A stretch of 64,000 nucleotides of DNA from Halorubrum trapanicum (GTDB taxonomy: Archaea; Halobacteriota; Halobacteria; Halobacteriales; Haloferacaceae): assembly GCF_002355655.1 (NCBI RefSeq), contig NZ_AP017569.1, forward strand, positions 1,178,001-1,242,000, read 5' to 3'. Both the position numbers and the translations under genes were made by a program. How positions within the stretch are numbered: position 1 is the stretch's first letter; the number at the start of each line of letters is the position of its first letter. Of the stretch, positions 43,956 to 51,485 are shown piece after piece. The notes under the pieces are model-generated. The model ran no database searches, had not been told where the DNA came from, and saw only the letters and a program-made list of their open reading frames with translations.

Positions 43956-46414
43956 GGCCGCCCCCGGTCCGCGGGTTCGTCCCGGTCCCCGTCGCCGTCG
44001 CGGTCCGCGGTCCCGCGGTCCATCGTCCGGGCGGCGCGCTCGACCGTCGCCGCCTCGTCGGTTCGGAGGTCGGCGAGGAACTCGAACAGCGCCTCGGGGT
44101 CGTCGACGCCGTCGCGCACGAGGTACTCCACGTACCGCCGCTTCGACTCGAACTCGGCGGCGACCGCCTCGCGGTCGCGGTCGGTCCGGTTGGCGATCCG
44201 GTCGAAGACCCGGAACCGCGGGCCGGCGCCGCGTCCGCCGCCCGGAGCGTCGCTCGTCCCGGCCGCGCCCGCCCTCGAAACCCCCTCGTCCGCGTCGCCG
44301 CCCGGCGCGCCGGGGAACCGGAACTCCCCGTCGCCGTCGCGCCAGGCGACCGTGTTGAAGCGGACCGACTCGCCGCCGGCCTCGACGACGCCCGCGCCGC
44401 CGCGCTTCGGGTCGCCGGTCGGGCTCCGCGTCGCCTCCGGGTCGAGGCCGTCGTACGCGGCCTCGGAGAGGGGTTCGATCGCCCGGGAGACGTAGCGCTC
44501 GCCGTCGACCTGTCGGGGGAAGACGACGAGGTCGACCTCGCGCAGCAGCCGGGCGGGCAGCTCCCGCTCGCGCAGGCGGTTGGCGAGCGCCTCGACGTCC
44601 TCCGCGTGCGTCGTGCCGATCACGCCGTGACCCGTGTTCAGGCTCTCGGCGAAGGTCTCGAAGCTCTCGGGCGTGTTGATCTCGGCGATGACCTCCACGT
44701 CGGGATTGAGATAATTCGCCTCGGTCATCAGCTCCGCCATCCCTACCGACTTGTAGGCGTCCTCGTGGTCGCGGGTGGTGAGCGAGACGCCCGTCTCGTG
44801 GGGTAAGCGGACCTCTCGGGACCCCTCGTCGACGGATACGGGGCGGGCGTCGAAGGGGATGAAGGGGGCGTGGGCGTTGAGCAGCGTCGTCTTCCCGACG
44901 CCGGTCGGGCCCGCGAAGAGGACGACGCCGCGGTGTTCGTACAGGAGCCACAGCAGCGTCACCAGCTCCACCGACAGGGTGCCGCGCTCGACCAGGTCCA
45001 CCGGGGTGAGCGCGTCCGCGCGCTGCTTCCGGATCGAGACGTGCGGGCCGCCCTCGGAGATGACGGGCAGCGCCACCGCACACCGGATGGTCTGGGGGAC
45101 GCCGTCGAGTTCGAGGTTCACCTTCGCGGAGGGCGTCGAGGCGTTGAGTTCCGTCCCGTCGCGAGCGGCGATCCCCGTGACGACGTCGACGAACGTCGTT
45201 TCCTCGTCGAACGCGAGGTTCGTCGGGACGCGGGTGCCGGCCTCGGGGGCGTCGTCGGCGTCGAAGCCGTGTCCCCCGTCGGCGTCGAAGCCGTGTTGCC
45301 CGTCGGCGTCGAAGCCGCGCTCCCCGTCCGCCGCCCCCGCGAGCACCGAGGCGCGGGGGACGACCTTCACGCGCTCGCCGACGCGGTTCGCCTCCACGTC
45401 CTCCAGGTGGGGGTCGCGGATCGGCACCGTGAGGATCCCCTCGCCGACGAAGTCGCGCAGGACGTAGTAGGCGAGGTCGTCGAGGCGGTCGCGGGCGAAC
45501 CGCGAGTCGACCGGCGGCGCGGCGAGCCCGCGGTCCGCGAGCGCGGCCCGCGCCCGGTGGAGCGCGGCGTCGAGCCACGCGCGGGTGTTGCGCGCCGTCA
45601 GCCGCCGCGAGAGGAACCGCCGGGCGCGGGCGGCGACGAACGACTCGCGGTCCTCGATCACGTCGCTCACTGTCGTCTCCCAGATCCGCGACTTGCACTC
45701 CTCGATGAGCTCCTCGTCGCCCGGGAGCAGGTCGGGCTCCAGCACGGCGTACTTCGTCTCGAACGCGTCGGAGCCGAGCAGCCGCTCGCGGTAGACGACC
45801 ACCTCGATCCCGATGCCGGCGAACTCGACGGCGTACTGCGCGAGCCGCTCGGCGGCCACCCGCTCGACGTAGTCGGCGTCGGCGTCGATGCCGGTCTCCA
45901 GCGGCGCGAACGTCTCGGTGTGGACGACCAGCTCGCGGTCGTCGCCCACGTCGGCGACCTCGATCCGGTCGTCCAAGGCGACCGGCGTGAGCTCGCCGAG
46001 CAGCCGGAACTCCCGCAGCGCGTGGTAGTCGACCCGGCGGCGCGCGGCCGCGCTCGCGTCGACCAGCCGGTCGATCGCCGTCGCGTACTTCGGATCGAAC
46101 CCCCGCTCGGCGCGCTCGACGACGCCGACCCGCGTGAGCGGGCGGCGGTGACGCACCGCGGAGAAGCGGTCGCGGACGCGGTCGAGCGCCGCCTCGTCGG
46201 CCGCCGACAGCGGCGGCTCGCGGACGTCGTAGCCGAACCGGCCGCCGTCGCGCTCGCGGACGGTCGCCACCACGCCGGGCGCCGCCTCGTACTGCGCCCG
46301 GACGTCCGGCGCGTACCACGCCTCCGGGTCGCCCGGCGGCACCGGTGCGGGGACCGCGCCGCCCGGATCGTCGTCGGGCTCGTCGACGATCCGGAGGGTC
46401 GCGCCGTCGCTCAC
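43952..46414 (-). CDS. TadA/GspE-type secretion ATPase
   Basis: This 820-residue ATPase has Walker A LFAGPTGVGKTTLLNAHAP (near residue 500), Asp box and Walker B region VIAEINTPESFETFAESL, and a His box GTTHAEDVEALANRL. It has long N- and C-terminal extensions, including three copies of GFDAD with a 24-base tandem repeat. It powers the membrane partner encoded downstream (four-base overlap). Start GTG 46414 is the first canonical start in this frame, though the frame stays open further upstream (see the 46415-46620 entry). Confidence 0.88.
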   Translation of the reverse strand: MSDGATLRIVDEPDDDPGGAVPAPVPPGDPEAWYAPDVRAQYEAAPGVVATVRERDGGRFGYDVREPPLSAADEAALDRVRDRFSAVRHRRPLTRVGVVERAERGFDPKYATAIDRLVDASAAARRRVDYHALREFRLLGELTPVALDDRIEVADVGDDRELVVHTETFAPLETGIDADADYVERVAAERLAQYAVEFAGIGIEVVVYRERLLGSDAFETKYAVLEPDLLPGDEELIEECKSRIWETTVSDVIEDRESFVAARARRFLSRRLTARNTRAWLDAALHRARAALADRGLAAPPVDSRFARDRLDDLAYYVLRDFVGEGILTVPIRDPHLEDVEANRVGERVKVVPRASVLAGAADGERGFDADGQHGFDADGGHGFDADDAPEAGTRVPTNLAFDEETTFVDVVTGIAARDGTELNASTPSAKVNLELDGVPQTIRCAVALPVISEGGPHVSIRKQRADALTPVDLVERGTLSVELVTLLWLLYEHRGVVLFAGPTGVGKTTLLNAHAPFIPFDARPVSVDEGSREVRLPHETGVSLTTRDHEDAYKSVGMAELMTEANYLNPDVEVIAEINTPESFETFAESLNTGHGVIGTTHAEDVEALANRLRERELPARLLREVDLVVFPRQVDGERYVSRAIEPLSEAAYDGLDPEATRSPTGDPKRGGAGVVEAGGESVRFNTVAWRDGDGEFRFPGAPGGDADEGVSRAGAAGTSDAPGGGRGAGPRFRVFDRIANRTDRDREAVAAEFESKRRYVEYLVRDGVDDPEALFEFLADLRTDEAATVERAARTMDRGTADRDGDGDRDEPADRGRP
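45254..45325 (-). repeat. 24-base tandem repeat encoding GFDADGxH
   Basis: Three copies of a 24-base unit (plus-strand gtcggcgtcgaagcc core) encode GFDADGQH, GFDADGGH and GFDADDAP in the ATPase. They lie in a hydrophilic loop and may be a flexible or Ca/acidic repeat of no catalytic role. Confidence 0.8.
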
Positions 46415-46620
46415 GACGCCGTCCCCCGTGTCCGCCGAGTCGCCGCCGTCGGCTCTCGTCGCCGCGCGCTCGGCGCGTCCGTCAGCCGGATCGCACCTCT
46501 CGCGTTCGTCCGGCGCGTCGTCGTTCCCGAGCCGCCGCGCGCTGCGGTTCCGAGTACCCGCGTCATCGTTCGATCCGCGGGTGACCGATGCCGCCGTTTA
46601 ACCGTTTCTTTCTATCATAG
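46415..46620 (-). other. Open reading region upstream of ATPase start without start codon
   Basis: The minus-strand frame of the ATPase stays open from a TAA at about 46600 to GTG 46414. It has high GC at third positions and acidic residues (for example GDSADTGDG), but no ATG, GTG or TTG. A different frame has ATG 46566 and runs to a TGA overlapping the GTG start. Either a start codon was lost, a frameshift separates ATG 46566 from the frame, or the region is a leader. Confidence 0.4.
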
Positions 46621-46650
46621 AACGTTCATTTCGGATCGCGAAAACGTTCT
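46619..46650. promoter_or_regulatory. 8-bp inverted repeat
   Basis: AGAACGTT and AACGTTCT, separated by 16 bases, lie in the divergent spacer between the ATPase and TauE/SafE genes. The spacer length suits a dimeric regulator with about two turns between half-site centres. Confidence 0.45.
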
Positions 46651-46706
46651 ACGGCCGCACGTATTTCGCCGCTATGACGGACTCTACGGCCGACCCTGTG
46701 ACGTTG

Positions 46707-46727
46707 ACGATCGTTCATAACGATCGT
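46707..46727 (+). promoter_or_regulatory. 9-bp perfect inverted repeat upstream of TauE/SafE promoter
   Basis: ACGATCGTT CAT AACGATCGT is a perfect 9-bp inverted repeat centred about 30 bases upstream of the TATA box at 46744. It is a strong candidate operator for the transporter gene starting at 46781. Confidence 0.65.
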
Positions 46728-46743
46728 GATGTGTGGAAACGCA

Positions 46744-46752
46744 TTTATAATA
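46744..46752 (+). promoter_or_regulatory. TATA box of TauE/SafE gene
   Basis: TTTATAATA lies 29-37 bases before ATG 46781, with the purine-rich gaaacgc as a BRE upstream. This fits a leaderless haloarchaeal promoter. Confidence 0.65.
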
Positions 46753-46780
46753 TCCCACGTAATTCGCGTTCCACGACTCA

Positions 46781-47866
46781 ATGAGTAGCTCACTGTCGAG
46801 CGGCGTCCAGCGTGCCTTCCTGCGCTATCAGCACGTCTTCGTGTTCCTCGCTCCCGTCCTGTTCGTGGCGGGGGTGTACGCCTTCGCACCGACGCCGGCC
46901 GACGCCGGCGTCGAGTACTGGACCGAGTACTGGTGGCTGTTCATCGCGTTCGCCATCGGCGCCACCATCGTCAACACCGTCGGGATCAGCGGGTCGGCGC
47001 TGTTCGTGCCGTTCCTCATCTTCGTCTTCCCGCTCGTCGCGTATCCCCTGGAGCCGACGACGCTGGTGAAGATCGGGCTCATCAGCGAGTCGTTCGGCCT
47101 GTCGAGCTCGTCGCTCGCCTTCATCCAGTACGGGCTCGTCGACCGGCGGCTCTCGCTGTCGCTCGTGTTGGGGGGTATCCCCTTCGTGGTCGGCGGGGCG
47201 CTCCTCTCCTTCGTCATCCCCGAACCCCTGTTCCACGCGCTGTTGGGGATCGCGCTGCTCTCGGCGTCGTACCTGCTGTTCAAGGCCAACCTCGGCCACG
47301 ACGAGCCGACCGGGGGCGGGGGCGGCGACGGGATCGCGACGGACGGCGGATCCTCACGGGGCCTCCCTGACGACGCGGACAAACTCGGGCCAGCGGGCGT
47401 CGAGACGGACGACTCCGGCACGGTGACTCGGGTCGACCGCGACGGCGACGACTACACGTACTCCCGGGGCGGCTACCTCGAACGGTTCCTCAACTACAGC
47501 GTCGGCGGGGTGTTCCAGGGGCTCGCCGGCTTCGGGATCGGCGAGCTCGGGATCATCTCGATGCTCCGCACGCAGGTCCCGGTCCGCGTCGCCATCGGCA
47601 CGAACCACATCGTCGTCGCGACCACCGCCGTGCTCGCCTCCGTCGTCCACGTGTTCGGCGGCGGCCTGGTCGGCGGCCACTCTATCGACCTGGCGACGAC
47701 GCCGTGGAACATGGTCGTCTGGACGGTCCCGGCGGCGACGCTCGGCGGCCAGATCGCGCCGTACGTCTCGACCGCGCTCGACACCGGGACGATCAAGGCG
47801 GGCGTGGGCGGGCTGTTCGCGGTCATCGCCGTCGCGCTGTTCGCGATGGCGGGCGGCGGGATCTGA
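46781..47866 (+). CDS. TauE/SafE family sulfite or sulfonate permease
   Basis: This 361-residue membrane protein has two hydrophobic halves with the family pattern (VGISGSALFVPFLIFVFPLV in the first half; GIGELGIISMLRTQVPVRVA in the second). They are joined by a charged hydrophilic loop at about residues 170-230, longer than usual. TauE/SafE proteins export or import sulfite, sulfoacetate or sulfonates. The substrate is not set. It is preceded by two inverted repeats and a good TATA box. Confidence 0.9.
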   Translation: MSSSLSSGVQRAFLRYQHVFVFLAPVLFVAGVYAFAPTPADAGVEYWTEYWWLFIAFAIGATIVNTVGISGSALFVPFLIFVFPLVAYPLEPTTLVKIGLISESFGLSSSSLAFIQYGLVDRRLSLSLVLGGIPFVVGGALLSFVIPEPLFHALLGIALLSASYLLFKANLGHDEPTGGGGGDGIATDGGSSRGLPDDADKLGPAGVETDDSGTVTRVDRDGDDYTYSRGGYLERFLNYSVGGVFQGLAGFGIGELGIISMLRTQVPVRVAIGTNHIVVATTAVLASVVHVFGGGLVGGHSIDLATTPWNMVVWTVPAATLGGQIAPYVSTALDTGTIKAGVGGLFAVIAVALFAMAGGGI

Positions 47867-47919
47867 GCCGCCGGGCTCGCTGACGCCGCGCTTTTGTGCG
47901 TTCGCGCCGCACCGACGGT

Positions 47920-48972
47920 ATGCGCGCAGCCGTTTTCAACGGTCCCGGCGAGATAGGCGTCGAAGAGCGGCCCCGCCCCGAGGTGGAGGCGCCGACGGAC
48001 GCGATCGTCCGCGTCACCCACACCGCGATCTGCGGCTCCGACCTCTGGTTCTACCGCGGCGACAGCGACCGCGACGCGGGCTCGCCGGTCGGCCACGAGC
48101 CGATGGGGATCGTCGAGGAAGTCGGCGACGACGTGACCTCCGTCAGCCCCGGCGACCGCGTGCTCGCCCCCTTCGCTATCTCCTGCGGCGAGTGTGAGTT
48201 CTGTCGGAAGGGGCTCCACACCTCCTGCGAGAACGGCGACTCGTGGGGCGGCGACAACGGCGGGGGGCAGGGCGAGTACGTCCGCTCGACGCACGCCGAC
48301 GGCACGCTCGTGCGCGTGCCCGACCGCCACGCGGACGACGAGGAGACGCTCCGCTCGCTGCTCCCGCTGACCGACGTGCTGGGCACCGGCCACCACGCCG
48401 CGGTCAGCGCGGGCGTGGAGGCGGGCTCGACGGTCGCGGTGATCGGCGACGGCGCGGTCGGGCTCTGCGGCGTCCTCGCGGCCCGGCGGCTCGGCGCCGA
48501 ACGGATCGTCGCGGTCGGCCACCACGAGGACCGCCTCGAACTCGCCGAGGAGTTCGGCGCCACGGAGACCGTCTCCGAGCGCGGGGAGGCCGCGGTCGAG
48601 CGCATCCGAGAGCTCACCTACGGCGGCCCGAACCACGTGATGGAGTGCGTCGGCGCCGCGAGCGCGATGAACACCGCGATCGACGCCGTCCGCCCCGGCG
48701 GCACGATCGGGTACGTCGGCGTCCCCTACGGCGTCGAGGAGGAGGGCCTCGACGTGTTCGGCATGTTCGGCAAGAACGTCACCCTCGCGGGCGGGGTCGC
48801 CCCCGTCCGCGCCTACGCCGAGGAGCTGATGGACGACGTGCTCCAGGGGACGCTCGACCCCGCGCCGGTCTTCACCGAGACGGTCGGCCTCGACGACGTC
48901 GCCGAGGGGTACCGGATGATGGACGAGCGCGAGGCGATCAAGGTGCTGGTGAAGCCGCACGGCGACGCGTAG
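47920..48972 (+). CDS. Zinc-dependent alcohol dehydrogenase family protein
   Basis: This 350-residue MDR-fold dehydrogenase has catalytic zinc ligands in TAICGSDLWFYRG and VGHEPMGIVEEVG, a structural zinc lobe (SCGECEFCRKGLHTSC) and NAD(P)-binding VAVIGDGAVGLCGVLA. It resembles sorbitol/threonine-type MDRs of unknown substrate. ATG 47920 is chosen over in-frame ATG 47896 because the extra eight residues are not conserved. A cgcttttgt box lies upstream. Confidence 0.92.
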   Translation: MRAAVFNGPGEIGVEERPRPEVEAPTDAIVRVTHTAICGSDLWFYRGDSDRDAGSPVGHEPMGIVEEVGDDVTSVSPGDRVLAPFAISCGECEFCRKGLHTSCENGDSWGGDNGGGQGEYVRSTHADGTLVRVPDRHADDEETLRSLLPLTDVLGTGHHAAVSAGVEAGSTVAVIGDGAVGLCGVLAARRLGAERIVAVGHHEDRLELAEEFGATETVSERGEAAVERIRELTYGGPNHVMECVGAASAMNTAIDAVRPGGTIGYVGVPYGVEEEGLDVFGMFGKNVTLAGGVAPVRAYAEELMDDVLQGTLDPAPVFTETVGLDDVAEGYRMMDEREAIKVLVKPHGDA

Positions 48973-49016
48973 GCGGCCGCGAAACCGGATCTTCGATCTA
49001 CGTCTGCTCGACTCGG

Positions 49017-49440
49017 TTTTTAAGCGGTGGCGCGTGCCTGCGAGCGACCGCCCTCGGCGGCCGCGAGGAGCACGCGCGAGGGACGCGGTGAGCGAGAGGC
49101 GACCGCAGGGAGCCCGAGCGAACCGCGAGGCTGGGGAGGCGTGAGGTGCGGGTGCCGTGCGGGGCGGGTCTCAAAGGGGCAGCCGCGAGGGCGAAGCCTG
49201 ACGACGCAAGCACCGCAGGGAGCGTAGCGACCGAGGAGCGCAGCGAGTCACGCGAGCCCTCGCGGCTGGGGCTTTGGAGGTCTCCGCCGTCGAGACACAG
49301 CCGCCCATTTATAAGTAAAGGACTGGGGCTTTGGCGGTGTTGGCCGTCGATCCACAAACGCCCATTTATAAGCGAACGGCTGGAGATTTGGCCGTGTTCG
49401 TCGCCGAGGTGTAGTCGCTCATTTATAAGGGGCGGTCGTG
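49017..49440 (+). repeat. Structured dispersed repeat, copy D
   Basis: It begins with TATA-like tttttaag, then the first hairpin (GACCGCC/GGCGGCC), CACGCGCGAGGGAC, a hairpin with arms CGCGGT/ACCGCG, GAGGCTGGGGAGGCGTGAGG, CTCAAAGGGGCAGCCGC and CAAGCACCGCAGGGAGCG. The 12-bp main stem pairs 49180-49191 with 49257-49268. Three tandem modules begin at 49264, 49320 and 49378, each ending in ATTTATAAG (49307, 49364, 49421). It fills most of the 600-base spacer between the alcohol dehydrogenase and the small gene at 49575; nothing else is seen there. Confidence 0.85.
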
Positions 49441-49574
49441 GATTCCGCAGCCGTCGCCGGGCCAGTAGCCGCCGATGGGCATTCGGACGCACCGCAGACA
49501 GATCCGCTCAAACGTTCGTTTCCGACGGTATCGGCGTAACCTTTAGTACTCCCAAGTCATTGTCATCCGTTGTC

Positions 49575-49748
49575 ATGTGCCACCATTACGACGAGGCGCG
49601 CACGTGGACGGAGGTCAAGGCGCGTCACCGGTCCGAGGAGGCGGACGAGCTCGACGAAGCGCCCGACGTCGACGCGGTCGACGAGCCGGCGGACGAGACG
49701 GAGGAGCCCGAGCCCCCGGCGGAGCCGCGCGCCCCGGCCGACGACTGA
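49575..49748 (+). CDS. Small acidic protein MCHHYD
   Basis: This 57-residue protein begins MCHHYDEARTWTEVKAR and continues as a Glu/Asp/Pro-rich tail. The CHH motif might bind metal. A TATA-like ctttagtac lies about 25-30 bases before the ATG, which supports a real leaderless gene. I cannot name a family. Confidence 0.6.
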   Translation: MCHHYDEARTWTEVKARHRSEEADELDEAPDVDAVDEPADETEEPEPPAEPRAPADD

Positions 49749-49806
49749 CGCGGTCGGGGACGACCCCGCCTCGAACCCCGACTTTCTATCGCGTGTCGCT
49801 GTTCCG

Positions 49807-50012
49807 TGAGCGGCCGCGCCGCCCGCCGTCGGCCCCATCGCACTCATTTTCGGGCCGCTGGCCGTGCTGTACGGATTCGCTGCCGGGGTCGTGCTGTTCA
49901 GGGCGGGCTACTGGTTCGCACGCCCTACCCCGAACGCGTATGCTCGGGCAGCCCGGGGTGTCGGATTCGTGATAGATCGCGGAGGTGACTCATCGATCGG
50001 GGTTCGGCTCAG
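49807..50012 (+). pseudogene. Possible membrane-protein remnant at IS edge
   Basis: An open frame with no normal start reads as a hydrophobic helix (IALIFGPLAVLYGFAAGVVL) and a basic stop-transfer stretch, then enters the left end of the IS element. It looks like the start-less remainder of a small membrane protein, possibly cut by the insertion. Low certainty; it may be spurious. Confidence 0.3.
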
Positions 50013-50030
50013 CATGATTCGAGGTGGAGC

Positions 50031-50073
50031 CTCCGACCTCAAGGAGCGAGAGCAGCGAGCGAGTAGGTCGGAG
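50031..50073 (+). repeat. Left-end hairpin of IS element
   Basis: A 9-bp stem (50031-50039 and 50065-50073) encloses a purine-rich loop of about 25 bases. Subterminal hairpins like this are what TnpA recognises in this family. Confidence 0.75.
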
Positions 50074-50160
50074 AGGAAACCGACAACGCACGACGCAACC
50101 GCACGACGGTAGCTACCTGACTCCCCAATAAATAAGTACCGTTAGATAGTAATCTGAAAC

Positions 50161-51405
50161 ATGGAGGTGCGTCGAACTGCGCCGGTCAAACTTGTTGTTC
50201 CCGACAAGCGGTACGACGACCTCCACGAATCCGCGCGACAGTTCCTTCACTGTGCGAATCGTGCCGCTGAATTCTGTTGGGACGACGACTCCTACGCCAA
50301 CTGCGTTACGGCGAACTCGACCGCACGGGACGCGCTCTACGAACAACTACGAGAGGAAACTGATCTTACTGCGAACCTCGTTCAAGCGGCTATCCGTCGT
50401 GCCGTCCAAGCGACGAAAGGATGCGTCGAACGGTGGAAACAGGGCAAGCGGGTGAGCCAGCCGGAGTTCACGTCGTGGAGCATGGTCTACGACAAGCGAA
50501 GCGCGACGTTCTACCGCGACCGTGTGTCTCTTTCGACCGTCAACGGGCGCGTCGAGTGCGACTTTGAACTTCCGGCGGATAGCCCGACTCCCTACGAACA
50601 GTACGTTCTCTCGGAGGACTACGAGTTCCGGGCGAGCACACTGCAATACGACAAGGCAACTGACGAGTTCTATTTCCACATCACGACGCGGAAGTACGAT
50701 ACCGACGAATCCGAGGTTTCGGAAGATACCGAGCACCAAACAGTCCTCGGTATCGACCTCGGCGTCAACAGCCTCGCAGTCGCTTCGACCGGCACGTTCT
50801 GGCAGGGCGACGAATACGATCACTGGTGCCGTGAATTCGAGAAGCGGCGTGGTGAGATGCAACAGCGCGGGACGCAACCCGCGCACAACGCCCTGCTTCG
50901 CCTCGGAAAGCGCGAAGAAGCGTGGCGGAAGCAGTACATCCACACGGTTGCCAATGAGCTCGTTTCGGAAGCCATCGAACACGACTGCGACGTAATCGTG
51001 TTCGAGGAGTTAACCGACATCCGCGAGCGGCTCCCGCAGGCGAAATGGCACCACGTGTGGGCGTTCCGACGCCTGTCCGAGTACGTCTCCTACAAGGCAC
51101 CAGAGCAGGGCGTCTCCGTGGAGCAAGTCGAGCCGAACCACACGTCCCAGCGCTGTTCTCGGACGGATTGTGGGTTCACGCACGAAGCGAACCGTGACGG
51201 CGAACACTTCGAGTGCCAGAAATGCGGCTATGAGGTCAACGCGGATTACAACGCGGCGAAGAATATCGGGGTACGGTATGCCCGAAAGCGGAAACACAGA
51301 CTCCGCTCCTCGCCCAAGTCGGGGAGCGGAGACGCACCAGTAGACGTGCGTGTAAATGGTGGGACGTTGAACGGCAAGAGTCACCAGTCCATTGCTGGCG
51401 ACTGA
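50161..51405 (+). CDS. tnpB: TnpB RNA-guided nuclease-family protein
   Basis: This 414-residue protein has an N-terminal helix-rich wedge, then a RuvC-like core with Asp in GIDLGVNSLAVAS, Glu in VIVFEELTDIRE and the last Asp in NADYNAAKNIGVRY. A four-Cys zinc finger (CSRTDCGF ... CQKCGY) lies between the last two. All catalytic residues are kept, so it could be an active omega-RNA-guided DNA endonuclease. In other haloarchaea the 3' end of tnpB is covered by a sense overlapping RNA. Codon use is less GC-biased than the neighbours, in keeping with transfer. Confidence 0.95.
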   Translation: MEVRRTAPVKLVVPDKRYDDLHESARQFLHCANRAAEFCWDDDSYANCVTANSTARDALYEQLREETDLTANLVQAAIRRAVQATKGCVERWKQGKRVSQPEFTSWSMVYDKRSATFYRDRVSLSTVNGRVECDFELPADSPTPYEQYVLSEDYEFRASTLQYDKATDEFYFHITTRKYDTDESEVSEDTEHQTVLGIDLGVNSLAVASTGTFWQGDEYDHWCREFEKRRGEMQQRGTQPAHNALLRLGKREEAWRKQYIHTVANELVSEAIEHDCDVIVFEELTDIRERLPQAKWHHVWAFRRLSEYVSYKAPEQGVSVEQVEPNHTSQRCSRTDCGFTHEANRDGEHFECQKCGYEVNADYNAAKNIGVRYARKRKHRLRSSPKSGSGDAPVDVRVNGGTLNGKSHQSIAGD

Positions 51406-51485
51406 GCGCTGGGAGTCCACATCAAAGCCCTACCCTCAACGAGCGAACCCCGTATGGGGCGAGCGAAGTAGGGTAGGGTAGTTTA
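51340..51485 (+). ncRNA. Candidate omega RNA/sense-overlapping RNA from tnpB 3' end
   Basis: By analogy with known TnpB systems, the guide RNA comes from the last part of tnpB and the right end. The strongest structure is the 51428-51478 hairpin with an inner CCCC/GGGG stem (51448-51451 with 51456-51459). Any guide would begin just past the right end, near 51485. The 5' boundary given is approximate. Confidence 0.5.

Noticed and set aside
49146-49748. A 200-codon frame running through repeat copy D into the small MCHHYD protein.
   Set aside because: The upstream part lies in the structured repeat and is low-complexity; the TATA-like box and ATG at 49575 mark the real gene.
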